A stretch of DNA of 64,000 bases from Pyrrhoderma lamaoense (GCA_002794735.1 NBAZ01000005.1:1116001-1180000); one strand, 5' to 3'. Shown: positions 10,635 to 24,072, numbered from the stretch's first letter. A program made the numbers and translations. Notes: a model not told the origin generated them from the sequence alone.

Positions 10635-13401
10635 CTAAGCATTTCCGGACTCGCTATTCTGAGCGTCTGGGATCTCTGAGCCATATGAATCACCTTCTGT
10701 TCCTTGATATGCCTGTTCAACCCACATAGAGTAGTATAACCCTCCTTTTTCAAGAAGTTCCTGGTGTGTCCCTTGTTCGACAACAACACCTTGGTTAAAA
10801 ACAAGAATGAGATCCGCTTCGACGACAGTTCTTAGTCTGTGTGCGATAAAGATACTCGTCCTTCCTTTTCCGAGGAGAATAGAGTTGATATTCTTCATCA
10901 CTTCTGTTTCAGTATGAGCATCCAACGCAGACGTCTGTAAGGAAGACGTAATTAAAGGTCAGAGACATTGGTGCGCTCAGCAATGAAAGTAACGATTCCT
11001 AAGCTAAGACTTACAGCTTCGTCGAAGAATAATATAGACGGATCTTTCAGCAGAACACGAGCTAAGGCTAACCGCTGTTTCTCTCCACCTGAGATCATCA
11101 AACCACGCTCCCGACTGTTGTGTTATACTTCTCAGGCAACTTCATAATGGTATCATGAACATTCGCACGCTTTGCTGCCTCTATCACTTCGGCATCGCTA
11201 GCATTAATACGACCATACCGGATGTTATGCATGATATCAGCATGGAACATTGGGGTATCTTGAGGCACAACACCGATAGCCTTTCTAACACTGTCTAATT
11301 GTAGTTCTTGTATGTCTTGCTCGTCGATTAAAATGCGTCCGCGGGATGGATCGTAGAATCTAAACAATAAACGAAAGACGGTGGACTTTCCACACCCGGA
11401 CGGACCAACAATCGCAACTTTCTTCCCTGCTGGGACAGTGAAAGAGAGATCACGGAAGATGGGTCGGTCTGGATGATAACCAAAACTGACGTTCTCAAAT
11501 CGGATAGAACCCCCATTCAGAGCTAAGGGCCTTGCACCAGGTTTATCCTATATACGCCAGTGATATCAGTTTTGATTAGATACAGGGAAAAGGATGAAGA
11601 AACGAACAGGAGGAGGCGTATGTTCTGTTTGTAAGTTGAATAAAACTTCCATATCCAGAAGGCTTTGACGCATTTCCCGATAAATAGTGCCAAGAAAGTT
11701 CAACGGAAGCGAGAGTTGGAATACCAGTTGGTTGACCATAACTAGGTCACCTACAGTCATAGTACCATTGACCACACCTTGAGCAGCCAAGAACATCATT
11801 ACAGTTAAAGCGCTCGAGTATATGACGTTTTGCCCAGAGTTCAAAAAAGCTAAAGACGTAGTGATTTTGACACTAGATTTCTCATACTCGGCGAGGTGCT
11901 TGTCATATTGAGCAACTTCAAATTTCTCATTGTTAAAGTGCTAGTAAAAGCGTTTGTAAGCCCAAGGAAAATATTGTTAGCCTATATTATGGTTAAAATA
12001 CCTTCACAGCCTCGTAGTTGATGAGTGAATCGACTGCAACAGTAGCTGCTTTATTGTCCGCTTTGTTAGCATCTCGACGGAATTTCGTTCTGAGGAGAAT
12101 GGTTAAGATCAAGAAATGTTGTAAAGCCTTTCATATGCACCTCCAGGAAGTTGTCCGAACGGTGAACCAAGTATATGCTACCATTGTTGCACCGACTACG
12201 GCGGCGAAATCCCAGCCAAACTTGTAAGTCTAAAGGACAAATTTAGGTTTTCAACAGTAGCCTATTAGAAATTACAAGCTCACATACCAGTATACCGCAA
12301 ACCATTGATATCTCTAACGCAGTGGGTACTATACGGAATAACACTGACTGTAAGATGAAGGTGATACCTCTAGATAACTTATCAGGTCCTCTTCAAATAT
12401 ATAGAATTATAAAGCTTCATCTCACTTCGTCCCACGATCAATAGCACGCGTCAGCCTCCAGTCTGTCGCGAGAGATGAAATTTAAGATCAAGGTTTAAGA
12501 GGTGCTCAAAAGTTTCGCGTGCGACGCGACGCACGGCCTTTTGGCCAACATTTGCAAAAACAGCATTAAGCAACTCAGTGAAAAGAGTTGCACCAATACG
12601 TGCGGCACCATCTGGTTATACATTGAAGGCATTGAAATGTGTATTTTATATACAAGCCAAAGATAGAAAGAAAATGTGAATACACAATATTTTGACAATA
12701 TTGATAGCAGTGAGCTTACATCCCAAAATTAAGGATCCAACAAGTACCCAGACGGTAGTATCCGCTGTGATCTCTACATTCAACGCATCGATAATATCTT
12801 TGAATAACAAAGGGACTTGTACATTCAAAACCTTCAATGCATGACGCATTACATAGTTTATAGTTTAGTTAATAAAGCAAGAAATGATTTTCGTCTGAAG
12901 AGTTTCCAGTGATACGACGTACCTTCCCCCGACAAGAAGCCCAAACCCAAGCAATACACGACTTCGTACTCCCCACTCTCCCGGGGGCCAGATATTCACA
13001 AGCAGCCGTTTAACAATTTCCCAGTCCTTTCGGCGTTGTTCGGCATTACTCAAGTTCTTTTCAGATCCTATGTCCTTTGCCGTCTTTGCAGCATCGGGTT
13101 TTGAGTTAACGGGGGTGGATTTTGGCTTTTCCTTCTCTTTCGGGGTCTGAGTCAAATCGCCATAATTGCGTATAATTAATTTAGCAAAGTTGGAATGTCT
13201 TGTATATGATTTTGCTCTACAAATATGCCGAATCGACGGCACTGGATGAGATGATGAATAAGAGTGTAAGTATGAGTATGGTTTGTGCGTTGATGTTGAG
13301 TAGGAAAGACCACGATGGTTGAGAAGTTGGGTGGCCTGTGAATTCGATCGCCGACAGTTAGCTCTCAGTACATTTGAGCATCCTGCAGCGATGCTCAACA
13401 T
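10635..13401 (-). CDS. ATM1: Mitochondrial ABC half-transporter Atm1, three single-base frame breaks
   Basis: The N-terminus (ATG 13401) is Ser/Arg-rich, as expected for a mitochondrial presequence. It is followed by the membrane domain ([49 protein letters not shown]) and the nucleotide-binding domain. The latter has Walker [10 protein letters not shown], signature ISGGEKQR, Walker B ILFFDEATSALD and the H-loop IAHRLRT. Atm1 exports a glutathione-linked sulfur species from mitochondria for cytosolic Fe-S assembly and is essential or nearly so in fungi. Three missing bases interrupt the frame: C-run 12926-12930, GCC 12454-12456 (FHLSRQTGG before LTRAIDRGT) and CCC 11110-11112 (YNTTVG before ERGLMISGG). 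In such a gene these are best explained as assembly errors. It is tail-to-tail with the DUF1295 gene. Confidence 0.93.
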
Positions 13402-13776
13402 CACCGTTGGCAAGTGAAGGGCCAACCAGCGGGTGAAACAAAGGTCGAAAGCAAATCTCGAGAGGAACGGGAGACAAGATTGCGGGCGGAAAGGTACCAG
13501 AATGCGTCAAATTTGGGAAGGATGACGCTCATAGCAAGCGCACAGCAGCAAGCATGCACGGGATGACGTGCTCACGCACTTTATCTGATAAACTCTCATC
13601 TGCTTTTATCGTCTACATTAGTACATATCTATCTATACAAATATTGGTATGCGAGTATTAATAATATTAGCGAAAGAGTACATCCCAAACAAATAAAAAG
13701 AGGATGAATGTCCTTGAAAGAAATAATGCATCTTAAAATTAGATCAAAAGGTCTTTTCGCAAGTACAGAGTTCAAG

Positions 13777-15463
13777 TTATTTCCCTCGCACGGGTTTCCT
13801 CATCACTTCCTCATCCTTGCACATATGTACCATAATCTTGTTGGGATGTCCAAGTGCCAATCCTGAGTAACCTCTCGACCAGTCATAGCTCACCGCATAT
13901 GCGAACATAGTTCCAGTCCTATTGTAGCTTGTCGCGGAAATTGGTCCCGGTGCATGCGAGAATTCTGTGTTGATTCAAAAAAAAAGTATATCAGCCTACA
14001 CATACGATAGTATAAAATGATGAATACAGGAATTCAAGAGAGAAAATACCTTTCAGTCGAGAACGAGCATCCTTGTCCCAAAAGTTAATGCCCCCATCAG
14101 AGCCTGCCGTTGAGAATGTACCGTGTATAGGATGAAAACTTATATCGTTGACAGCATATACCATCAATTTATCTCTTTTGCCAGCAACTATCTCTTGTCT
14201 GTGGCATTTAAAAGCATAACATCGGCTGTAACAGAGGAAGAGGGAATTTATAAGCCAATATGCATACCACCTACACGTGTTACTACAGCAGGAAGTAAGG
14301 AAACCGCACCTCGCTATTTCTTCGTCAACATAGCTACGAATAACAAAACAAAAAACTCTGGGTTAGTCATCTAGCAAAAAGTCGATTCTATTGCCTAAGA
14401 AACTTACTGGATAGCAACACGTCCTTCAACACTCCCTAATGCAAAGCCGTCTGCGGATGGGAAACAAGTCACTACCCTTGTTTGCCATTTTAACGGGGAT
14501 TCTATGGTCTAAAAAAAGGGAGGAGTTAACTTCTTAATTTCCGGAGATTTTTAAACCTGTACAAACTCTGAACGGTTTAGTTGGTGCTGTAAGGTAGTAC
14601 ATCTGAACATGTCTTTCTGCAGTACCAACTACCAGGAGCGGATATTCAATATCCAATGAGTAACATCGTTCTGGGAGGCTGACAGTAGCTATCGGAGCCG
14701 GTGTCCGGGTATCCCAATACTATAGAACATAACACAAGAGAAGAGAATTTGAGCGACATAGTCTTGCAGCTGTGATGAAGGGAATAATAGGGTATATGAA
14801 TATGTTTTACTCACCTTAAGAGTTTTATCCCAACTTCCCGTTACAACGATCTCTCCATGGGGGGACTCAAACCACTTTACAGACTTTATAGGAGCATCAT
14901 GTTGGGCAACCTGCATAGTTTGGCCGGAAGGAACATCATGCATATATGCAGCGCAATCCACTCCACATGAGATAACTCTGTTACCATCCTGTGTCAATCA
15001 CGTTGATAATACAGAAATCGTATTGTTTTTGTTTTTGTAGTTGAAGTAGGGACAATGAGATTGTTAATACTTTGATTTAAATACAAGAGTAGGCAAGATT
15101 ACTTTATTCCAAGTCACATCTAGCACTGGACCCTGATGAGAGTAAATTGACCTCCCCGTCGTTCGTTCAAGTTTTCCATTAACCTCATAAATACGGACCT
15201 ATAAAATTTAAGGTATTGTAATATTGTTAAATACATTTTATGAGCACATGGAAAGTCCCTACTATAAAACAATACAACAAAAAAACGCACTTCATTATTC
15301 CAGCTTCCAGCTGCAAGAAGTCACCGGCGTTTGAGAAAGCTAAAGAACTTATTGAGTCATTGGGAGGTCCAGCAACTTCGAATTCAACATCTTTTTCTGA
15401 GATACTGTCCACTGAAATGGCGCTAGAAGTGTTAAGTCGATTATAAAAGCCGTAACGCGACAT
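13777..15463 (-). CDS. RAE1: mRNA export factor Rae1/Gle2, copy A (WD40 propeller), one frame break
   Basis: A WD40 protein with the Rae1/Gle2 repeat sequence readable almost throughout: [103 protein letters not shown] and [20 protein letters not shown]. It ends at TAA 13777-13779. Rae1 binds the GLEBS motif of Nup98-type nucleoporins at the pore and acts in mRNA export and the spindle checkpoint. One missing base near 15311-15316 separates NAGDF from LAAGSWNNE. Seven or more short introns are present. A second copy lies directly downstream of it on the window axis (15921-17415), transcribed in the same direction. Confidence 0.88.
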
Positions 15464-15920
15464 GTTGGGTTTGCCACGAAAACAGTAGAAGATATCATTC
15501 TATCTTCCTTCGCCTTCTTATACGTTCATACTTATAATCATACCTCTAATTGTTGTATTTCAAAATAAAAGAGGTTTGATGATAGATAGGCCTAGTGTCA
15601 TTGATTAAATGTTCCGAGAGAAAATTTAGGCCCTATGGAGATGTTCATATGATACTAGCTATAATAGGATATGGAAACTGTACGATAAAAACTAGTATTT
15701 CTCAGAATTTATACTTACTGAGGCACTGTCAGCTTTTTTGCGCTTACTAACTAACAAAAGCAAGCTCATACTTTATTATTAGAAAATGATCATTAATCAC
15801 ATCAGATAAAGAATAACGAGAAAATAAGGCACATGAAAATGGAAGTACAACAATAACAAATGCAAGGGAAAAAAACAAGACGGCTGCGAAAACAGAACAA
15901 GAGCACATTTATCCATAATT

Positions 15921-17415
15921 TCATTTCCTAGCACCCCGCTTCTTCACTTCCTCGTCCTTACATGCGTGAAGCATGATTTTGTTAGGATGATTTGTAGTCA
16001 TACCCGAGTGTCCCTTGGACCAATCATAGCTCACAGCATATGCAAATATATTTCCCGTCCTGTTAAATGCGGTCGCAGAGATAGGACCAGGTGCAGGATC
16101 AAAGGCTGATGAAACAATTGATTAGTAAGTTCTCTACAAAAAATGTATATATAGCGCGCACTTTTTAATCGTGTACGAGCGTCCTTATCCCAAAAGTTGA
16201 CAGTACCGTCGGCTCCGGCAGTCGAAAATGTCCCATGTACTGGATGGAAATTGATATCATTCACAGCATAAACCATAGTTTGATCCTTCTGCGTTGGAGA
16301 CTGATCTTTACGATGACACTTGAACGAGAAATTTTGGCTGCTGAAAAGTTAGCTCCGAGATATAAGAAAGGCTATTATAAGCCCGATCTCACCTTGCTTG
16401 CTTTTCCTCGACGTATCTTCAATGGATGTCAGTATTCTGCCAGGGGCAACAGTTTACAAAATTCGACTCACTGGATAGCTACTCGTCCCTCTATACTTCC
16501 TACAGCATAGCCGTCCGCTGATGGAAAGCAACTCACGACACGTGTTTGCCATTTCAACGGCGATGTTTGTGTCTGTAAGATAATGAAAGTCAGACATTCA
16601 CTTGCGCACTGACTTGTTGTTCTACCTACCCTATACGGGGTTGTTGGATTAGTCAGATTGTATATCTGAATATGTCGTTCAGCAGTGCCGATAACCATGA
16701 GGGGATATACGACATCCATGGAATAACATCTCTCGGGCAGGGTTACAGTAGAAATAGGATTGGGAGTTCGAAGATCCCAGTACTATAAAAGAATGGTTAT
16801 ACAGTCAGTTCAAGATGAGTTTTTGAGTTGCAAAGAGCTCACCTTTAAGGTCTTATCCCAGCTTCCAGTAGCCAGTATTCCACCTTGGGTGTATCAATCC
16901 ACCGTATACTCTTGATAGGTGCGTCATGTTGAGCGACTTGACTACTTTGGCCTGTTGCCAGTTCATACATACGTGCCGCGTTGTCAGCCCCGCAAGAAAG
17001 AACCTTGTTTCCTTCCTGTGCAGATAATTAGATTTCGCACCGATTTCTGCCTGCCTTCTGGTATACTCAGAAACATACCTTATTCCAGGTTACACCAAGT
17101 ACAGGAGCTTGGTGCTGGTACATTGCCTTCCCCTGTGTTTGACCACCCGTAGTGTTTACCTCATAGATACGAACCTGACAGAAGTAGAAGTGTAGAGTTA
17201 ATGTATGAGAGGTGCAATTATATCGACACCTAATCATACCTCGTTATTCCAACTCCCAACGGCAAGGAATTCTCCTGCACTGGAAAACGCCAATGAACTG
17301 ATGGAGTCGCTAGGAGGGTCCGAAACTTCTACATCTTTTTCCGCATTGTTGTTGCCGCTGCTGCCCCCAAGGGATTGAACCCTGTATTGTTGGTAGACGA
17401 GCCAAAAAATGACAT
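15921..17415 (-). CDS. RAE1: mRNA export factor Rae1/Gle2, copy B (tandem paralogue), two frame breaks
   Basis: The start [17 protein letters not shown] is of the canonical Rae1 type (copy A has a divergent start, [11 protein letters not shown]). It continues [104 protein letters not shown] and [14 protein letters not shown]. It stops at TGA 15921-15923. Missing bases at C-run 17364-17368 (PLG before [11 protein letters not shown]) and GGG 16887-16889 (WIDTP before [10 protein letters not shown]) interrupt the frame. The more canonical N-terminus and GRVAIQYVEEK linker make this the likelier orthologue, with copy A the diverging duplicate; that ranking is inference. Confidence 0.88.
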
Positions 17416-17913
17416 CGTAGCTTATGGTAAAGCTCAAACACGGCTTTTGCTGCTGAAACCACCCGTGACTGAAGAACTTGTGACGGTTCCTAATGTTCGA
17501 TCAAATTCTAGTTTTTGTACGCGTTTCTTTGTCATCATATCGTAATCGTAACTATGACCGCATAACCATATTCATATACCTAACCTTAATTTAATTTAAT
17601 AATTGTAATTTACGAGTAATTTTTAAGGGTAAAAAAGGGTGAAAAAAGGAAAGGAGTCATAACACCAGCTTTATTTATTCAATGTTTGAGCAGTGTTTTC
17701 TCTTAGTACATACATCCACATATCTAAAATTGATACAGCTCCGCGGTTAGCGTTGAAATTAGTATAAGTACTAGTCTTGCCTGAACAAAGGCAGCATAGG
17801 GATAGATCGTTAGAGTAAATAAGAAATAACCATCCATAGAAAAAGTATCTAAACTTTTGAATGTTCACAGAACATTCGTTTACTTGCTCTTCTCCTCGCC
17901 TCTCTTCTATCCA

Positions 17914-19044
17914 TCATCTGTACCTCCAGAGGGGATCTAATTCCTTCGCAGGATGTCGGTAGGAATTACCCATACGGTCTGCCCATGTGAAGTATTGTCC
18001 GTAATTAACGGTGAAGTAAATATGGTGCAAGGTATGGTGTGCAGGTCCATTGATGATTTTTTCAAGAGGATGTCCTGTGATCATGTCCGAGTCATGGATA
18101 AAAATACTCCAGAAATTTACGGCCACGAAGAGGCCAAGGTACAGGTGTCGTTGAATGGGGAAAAGGAATATGAAAAGGTGGTATGGGACGGATTGTGCGT
18201 AACCATCGACTGGGTGGAAAGCGTGAGAGGCGAACGGGGTAGGTACTATATCGCATTTGAGTTAATTAAACAGAATCACGCATAATTCCAGAATCGAAGC
18301 GTAAACTAACCTATCCATTTATGATGAGGCTTGTGTAAGCGCTTATAGATCCATGGGATATGTAACCAACGGTGAATCCAGTAGATGCAAAAGTCCGTAA
18401 ATACAAGGAACCTGACATCAGCGAAATTATGAGCAAACCAACCATGCGTTCACATTTCACATGTACAAAGCTTACCAAATTGCAGAGAAGATTAAGTAGC
18501 CCCAACCATATTTCCCAACATCATTATATAACATTGAATAGCCCATCACTTCAGCTTGGAACCAAGGTATTGTAAGAGCAATCATCCCAGGGAAGGCACG
18601 CAAACTACTCTCGATTTCTAAGCGAACTTGATTTTTGAGGAAACGGGGATGCCGCATCATGTCGTGATTGAAAATAAGGTAGTAGGACATGGAAGCAAAA
18701 AGGAAATACAAGATGTGAATGCCAATATATGTGAGGACTGAGAGAGATATCAATTGGCGGGGAATGTAGTCTCGTGGCCATGCGGATACATCGGATCCCT
18801 CTAGCATTGTCCTGCTAAGAGTTTCCACCGTTGATTGGGGGTGTGGTAGTCTTGCGAACGAAATGAAATGGGACCACTGGGAACCAAACGATGAAGTCAT
18901 GGATAATTTAAGAGGAGTGGTACTGTTCATTAAATTATATGAAGCAGCTTGAGTAGGGTCATCAACGAACGCAGAAAGAGGAACGAGTTTGGCCCAGACG
19001 GCATCGAGGAAATATTTATCGCAGAACTCAAGGGCAAGATCCAT
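17914..19044 (-). CDS. ERG3: Sterol C-5 desaturase Erg3
   Basis: Three exons join cleanly from ATG 19044 to the stop at 17914. The N-terminal half has two membrane segments (about FSVLTYIGIHILYFLF and the region before KYGWGYLIFSAIW). The histidine boxes of the fatty-acid hydroxylase/sterol desaturase fold are all present: H-R-W-L-H (IYWIHRWLH), H-K-P-H-H (LHKPHHKW) and H-T-L-H-H (GPAHHTLHHIYF), with the Erg3-type VNYGQYFTWADRMGNSYRHP near the end. The enzyme introduces the C5-6 double bond in ergosterol synthesis at the ER membrane with cytochrome b5 as electron donor. No frame break. The cytochrome b5-domain gene at 58.6 kb is a possible but distant partner. Confidence 0.95.
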
Positions 19045-19574
19045 CTTGAAGAAAGGAGGGGAGAAGGGGGGGAACAGTGATGAACGGCCAACTCACTGTA
19101 CGGTATAAAAACACCAGAGGTCAGACCACTAGACAACCCAAAAATTGTATTATGTAAGCTTGATAAGATAATCTATTCTTCTTTTTTTCAAGCGGTTCCG
19201 ACCAAATCCCAGGATTCTTTTAGGTGTACGAATGTCCTTTCTAATTTTACAGAGTAATATCATGAATAATACACACTCTTGGTTTAATAAATTTTCTTCA
19301 AAAATTTAGCTCATTCTTCAGAGATGTGATCCGATTCAAACCAATGTAGATAAAAACCTCCCGAGTAGCTACGAGATTGGGAATATATCGTACCATGCCC
19401 TGAAAATAATAAATACAAACAAAGACATTTGTCCCCAATACTAGCAAAAAATCGGAGCTACTCGTTTGCAGCTCTTTCGGGTCATAAATAACAAGGCCAG
19501 CAAAAATTTTACGGATGCCAACAGAAAAGTGTATCTAGTGAAGATGCTAAAACAGGAAAGCTATAAACTTCGTC

Positions 19575-22321
19575 TCATTCGATACGGCCACGCAACCAAC
19601 TTAATAAACCTTTCGTCCCTAAGATCACCTGAGATTAGTATACATTCTGCTAAAATTAGAAAAAGAAAGTATTCGCCTTCTCTTTCCCAAATTTTTCTTG
19701 GAGGAACACGGAAACTAAATCAACAATTTTTAGATTACAGTGTTGCTATTGTTGATCAGGAAAACTTACAGATTCCCGTCTACAAGAAATACGTCCACTG
19801 GCATTAGTCCTAACAAAGGAGACAGGCGACCGATTTCATTGTCCCGTACATCCAACTCCTCAAGCCGCCACTCCGCGACACGGCGATTTCCGCGGAAGAG
19901 GTTAGCGATGGGTTCTAAAGCGTCAAGGGCATTTATGCGATTTCCCCGCAATCGTAAGATTCTCAAGCCACCTTTTCCGGATTCAGACGGAACCAGCAAC
20001 TTTTCAAGAGCCGAGGTCGAAAGCCCTTCTGAAGTGAGAGCATTATAAGAAAGATCGAGTACCGTAAGCGATGGGAAACTCTCTGCGATGAGTTCAGTAA
20101 GTGACTTTTGCTTCGCTGGTAAGGTGATACCATCCTCAGGTTCGTAAGAGACTGACACTAAATCATTGAGGCCACACCCTTCTAAAATAAGCTCTGTGAG
20201 GCGTGGAAGGACGCCTCCAGAAGCCGATGAGGATATTATAAGAGATTCCGTTGGAAAGGCAAACGTTGTGTCTGCACGACGGTTGCTGAGATTTAATATC
20301 TGGAGTGTCCCTGCAAAGTCTTGCCGCGAGATGACAGCAAGTGGCAAGGTTGGTGCAGGAACTAACAGCTCCTCGGCAGTACCATTCTTTCGCTGCAGAG
20401 TTGCAGCCATCGAGAACGCTCTGACATGAGACCTGCTTGGAGGAGCAGATGATGGTAATTTCAAGGAATTATCTGACGCGTTGTAATACGAAGAATTTGA
20501 AAGCGATGGATTTGGTTTGCCAGCGTTTTGTGCATTCGTTGCATTTTGTGTTGTGTTCTGCACTTTGGATTTCTTTGCTGCGGCTTGTTGAGCTCTCAAC
20601 CGTCTTCTACCGCCTTCTGTAAGTAGACCTTGTTCAGCTTCTATCTCCCACTGTTCCTTCTCAACAACTCTTGGCGCAGGTGCAACCACCACCGGTTTTG
20701 AAATTGAAGCAGGTTTGGTTACGACATTGGAAGACGAAGCAGCTGCGGCAAGTTGTGCACGCCTCAAGCCAGCTTTCGTAGTTATCCCTTGCTCCACTTC
20801 TAACTCCCATGACTCTTTCTCTATTGCCTGTGGCTTCTTCTCTGAATGAGTCCCTATCGTACTTCTCTTCTTCTTTAGGTAATTCTTTTCTGCTTCGATT
20901 TCCCAAGCTTCCCTGATAACCTTCTTGCCCACCGAGACGCGGAGTTCGCTCGGCCCGGGATTAGCGGTACTTAATTCGAAATTCAATTCGTTGACACGAG
21001 TAGAGCTCGTGAAGTATGAACGAATAGCTCGTTCAGTAACATCTGTCTCACTGAGATCTAGAATTTGTAATTTCGGAAACTCTACAGATATATCATGGTC
21101 GAAAGAGTCATCGTTGATAAGAGCATGATCGGCGACAATTTCTTGTAGATTTTTCAGCTTTCCGAGAGCAGCAAATAGTTCGTTTGACTTTCCAAGAGGA
21201 TTGTACGATAACAACAACCGTTGAATAGACCTAGGAAGATGGGAATAATCAATGCCGTCTGTAGTGATTTTGTTATGTGCAACATCAAGAACGTAGAGAT
21301 TCGGTAGCGGCTCAATCGCTCTACCAACTTCAGGTTGAAAGAAAGCTCCGGTATCGACGGAGTTTGGTAAATCTATCGGACAATTGAATTGGGCGAAGCG
21401 AAGTGTTTTCAAGCTGTTGTTCGCCAAGTTCAAGGTCGTAAGAGCCGGCAACGAGAACAAGGACGGAGGGAATTCAGAAAGACTATTATTAGACACGTCC
21501 AGAGTTGTAAGTGAGGACAATATGGTTAAAGAGGTGGGCAGAGTAGAAAGCCGGTTACTGTGAAGCTACTTGAACACATATAAAAACCTGGATTAGATGT
21601 AAGCCCGAAGGAACTTACATCAATAACTTTAAGACTACCAAATAGTGAGAGTTCAGGTTGGATGGCCACTATTTCATTGCTTCGAGCCTTTAGAACCACA
21701 AGATCTTGAGCTTCGAACCACGAAGTCTGTTGCTTTGTTTTTAATCTTCTTGAATTGTCCTCAACAGGATAATCTGGTTCCTCAACAGAATCCAATGGCT
21801 TTGGAGTGATATTCAAGTGTATCTCGAATAGACAGGAAGGAATACATGGAAGAGACCGAGATGATAGGTTGATATTACCTGGAGTAGCTTTGGAATGTTA
21901 TTCTTCAATCTATAGTTGATATACTGCTGACCTGTATTTCTAGCACGCTCAACGGTTTCACGTATCCCCCACCTTCCAAGATCATCGACGTCTTCACTTT
22001 TCACTGTTAGTATAGGAATAGAATCCGGCCCGTCGTTCAACAAACTACTAGTATCTTGATTTTTCTGTGATTGAGCTACCTTTCTTGCCTCCGCACGTTT
22101 CAAGGCAATTTGTTCCTTAAGACTCAGTCGTTCTATTGGAGGTTCGGTAAGCTTGTCAATTGTCTGTTTGCTCGGTGAAGAAGACTCGGCTTTGTAACAC
22201 TATTTGGGACCTTGAGTTTTGAGATGGCATTTAACGGAGTACTCTTTGTCGGAGTTGAGGTAGATCTTGTCTGTCCGCGAAGATTGCTACTTGATGGGCT
22301 GGTTCGAGGGACACGGGACAT
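19575..22321 (-). CDS. Leucine-rich-repeat protein (LRRC40/Shoc2-like)
   Basis: ATG at 22321, predicted stop TGA 19575-19577. A Ser/Thr/Pro-rich N-terminus is followed by a basic helix (LKEQIALKRAEARKVAQ) and a run of LRRs of the L-x-x-L-x-L-x-x-N-x-L type (TTLDVSNNSLSEFPPSLF, LTTLNLANNSLKTL, LYVLDVAHNKIT). A charged insert then carries three near-repeats of W-E-[IL]-E-[AV]-E (REAWEIEAEKN, KESWELEVEQG, KEQWEIEAEQG). A second LRR set (LQILNLSNRRAD, LTVLDLSYNALTSEGL, LEELDVRDNEIGRL) follows, with a C-terminal KIWEREGTKGLLSWLRGRIE. One missing base at 22191-22193 (TTT) breaks the N-terminal frame. The last intron seems to need a GC donor (AAG|GCGAAT). The cellular role is not known to me; LRRs suggest a binding scaffold. 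Confidence 0.75.
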
Positions 22322-22525
22322 CCTGCCAATATGAGTGTATCAAGATCGAATAGGGAAGGAGGGGTCAGATAAACTCATGAATACATGCTTATGTACGTAA
22401 CGAGCCTACTAGGAGCTCGTGCGCGTAGTATCGTGACTAGCGATCACGCTCCTATATAAACACCAATTACTACTGCTCTTAAGCCTGAACGCACGAACTA
22501 ACTTGGGTTCTTCGATCTCAATTAA

Positions 22526-24072
22526 ATGAAACGAAAAGCTGATTTCAATCTCGACAATGACGTCGAATCGTCCTTGAATCGAAGGAGGACGGACGATACT
22601 GGCACCTTGATGGATGTTTTCGTCTTAGCTTTCCTACCAACGTGCCTCGACAAGTTCCTGCATTTCAGTATCCTAATCAACTCGTAACATTCTCGTACAC
22701 ACCAACAAGAGAGCTCGTATTTGATAACTCTGCAATGAGATACTATTGTTCACCACCATTAAACTCTGACCTCGGGTTCGCATATGACTCTTGGATAAAA
22801 CGTCCAGAGGAAAGAGGTCGGTTGGATGGCTTACTTACTGCATGTTTGCACGAGAACGTCGAACCAGAACGAAAGAGAGCAAATGTGATATCCTGGCGGG
22901 GCGTAATGACTAAGTGTGTAACCCTAACTGGCATACATGTAATCAAAATTAATAGAAAACAAGAATTCTAACAGCCCCGTATGAAAAAGGGATGTATGGG
23001 ATTTGAACGTCATGTACATAAACGGAACGATGTATTTTGAAGAACATATGAATGATGCTAAGCTAAGAGAAAAGTGAGACAACCCGTATCATTGTTTTTA
23101 TTAGTTCTAAGCTTGTCAGAGAAGAAATGACTCCTCGAAACCGTAAACAATCGTACTTCGGGTATGCGTTTGAGTCGTACTGTACTGCGGCATTTCCGGA
23201 TCCGGGACAAGACCCTGAAAAATTACCCAACGGTGGAGCGGCAATGTAAACACCAATGTGCAATGGTGTAGCGTTGTGAAAACGAAACTGGGTGACAACA
23301 GGTTGATCATAGGTGGAGAGGTCGACTGTGTCGATGGTTTGTCAATTATTTCCCATGCTGAAATAGTTGATAGACAGTCTTTGATAGGAAAATATACGGG
23401 ACAGCCAGATACATTTGTTGAGCTCAAAACATCTTTGACCATAAGAAATCCTCAGGATGAAGCAAGGTTCGAAAAGTAAGTAAAAGATATTTCTGACTTT
23501 ATAGGAGGGGAAAGTCTGATTCAAAGTGTAGAAAACTCTTGAAATTTTACTTCCAGTCTTTTCTTTTAGGCGTCCCGGTCCGTTATCACATATCTCAGAC
23601 TCATTATCATTACCTAGATCAGCTCATTACTTTATCTATTTCACCAGAATATTAAGGTTGGCTTTAGGACACCGGCGGGAAGAATTACTGATGTCCAGCC
23701 ATTCAAAACTGTGCAATTGCCTCGTCTGGTTCGTGGAAAGCCAGGTGCCTGGGATCCGAATTTATGCCTTGATTGGGGAAGCAAGTTTCTTACCTTTCTA
23801 CGTTCGTCAATTGACAATTGGGATTCACTGCCACCATATAAACAAACTTCTGATGCGATCGGGCCCAAAGCTGTAAGTAAGCTCGGGCACCTGATGACCA
23901 ATTTGATCTGCAGAAGTTGAAACAAAGACGTGTATGGAGAGTTACGTTCTTCCCAGGAAAGGGGGCTCAGGTAGTCCTACTTGATGAAAAGGCTGTGGAA
24001 GAGGTCCGTAATGGTGAAAATCGAGTCGGGTTTCTGCCTAAAGCGTACTGGGACAAGGCCGTTAACTGCTAA
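22526..24072 (+). CDS. RAI1: Rai1/DXO-family RNA 5'-end decapping/quality-control nuclease, three frame breaks
   Basis: The start MKRKADFNLDNDVESSLNRR is followed by FRLSFPTNVPRQVPAFQYPN, SAMRYYCSPP, RGVMTK and VVKTKLGDNRLIIGGEVDC. The catalytic pair GGEVDC (G-x-E-x-D) and VELKTSLTIRNPQDEARFEK (E-x-K) match the Rai1/DXO metal site. It ends VGFLPKAYWDKAVNC and TAA 24070-24072. Rai1 partners the nuclear 5'-3' exonuclease Rat1 and removes incomplete or non-canonical caps. Missing bases at TTTT 22617-22620, AAAAA 22984-22988 and CGG 23231-23233 break the frame; each fix restores the conserved protein. Several short introns are present. It is divergent from the LRR gene, sharing about 200 bp between the two start codons. 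Confidence 0.9.

Noticed and set aside
19740..20622. Several + strand frames across the LRR gene
   Set aside because: All lie opposite the long conserved LRR coding region and show no independent motif.
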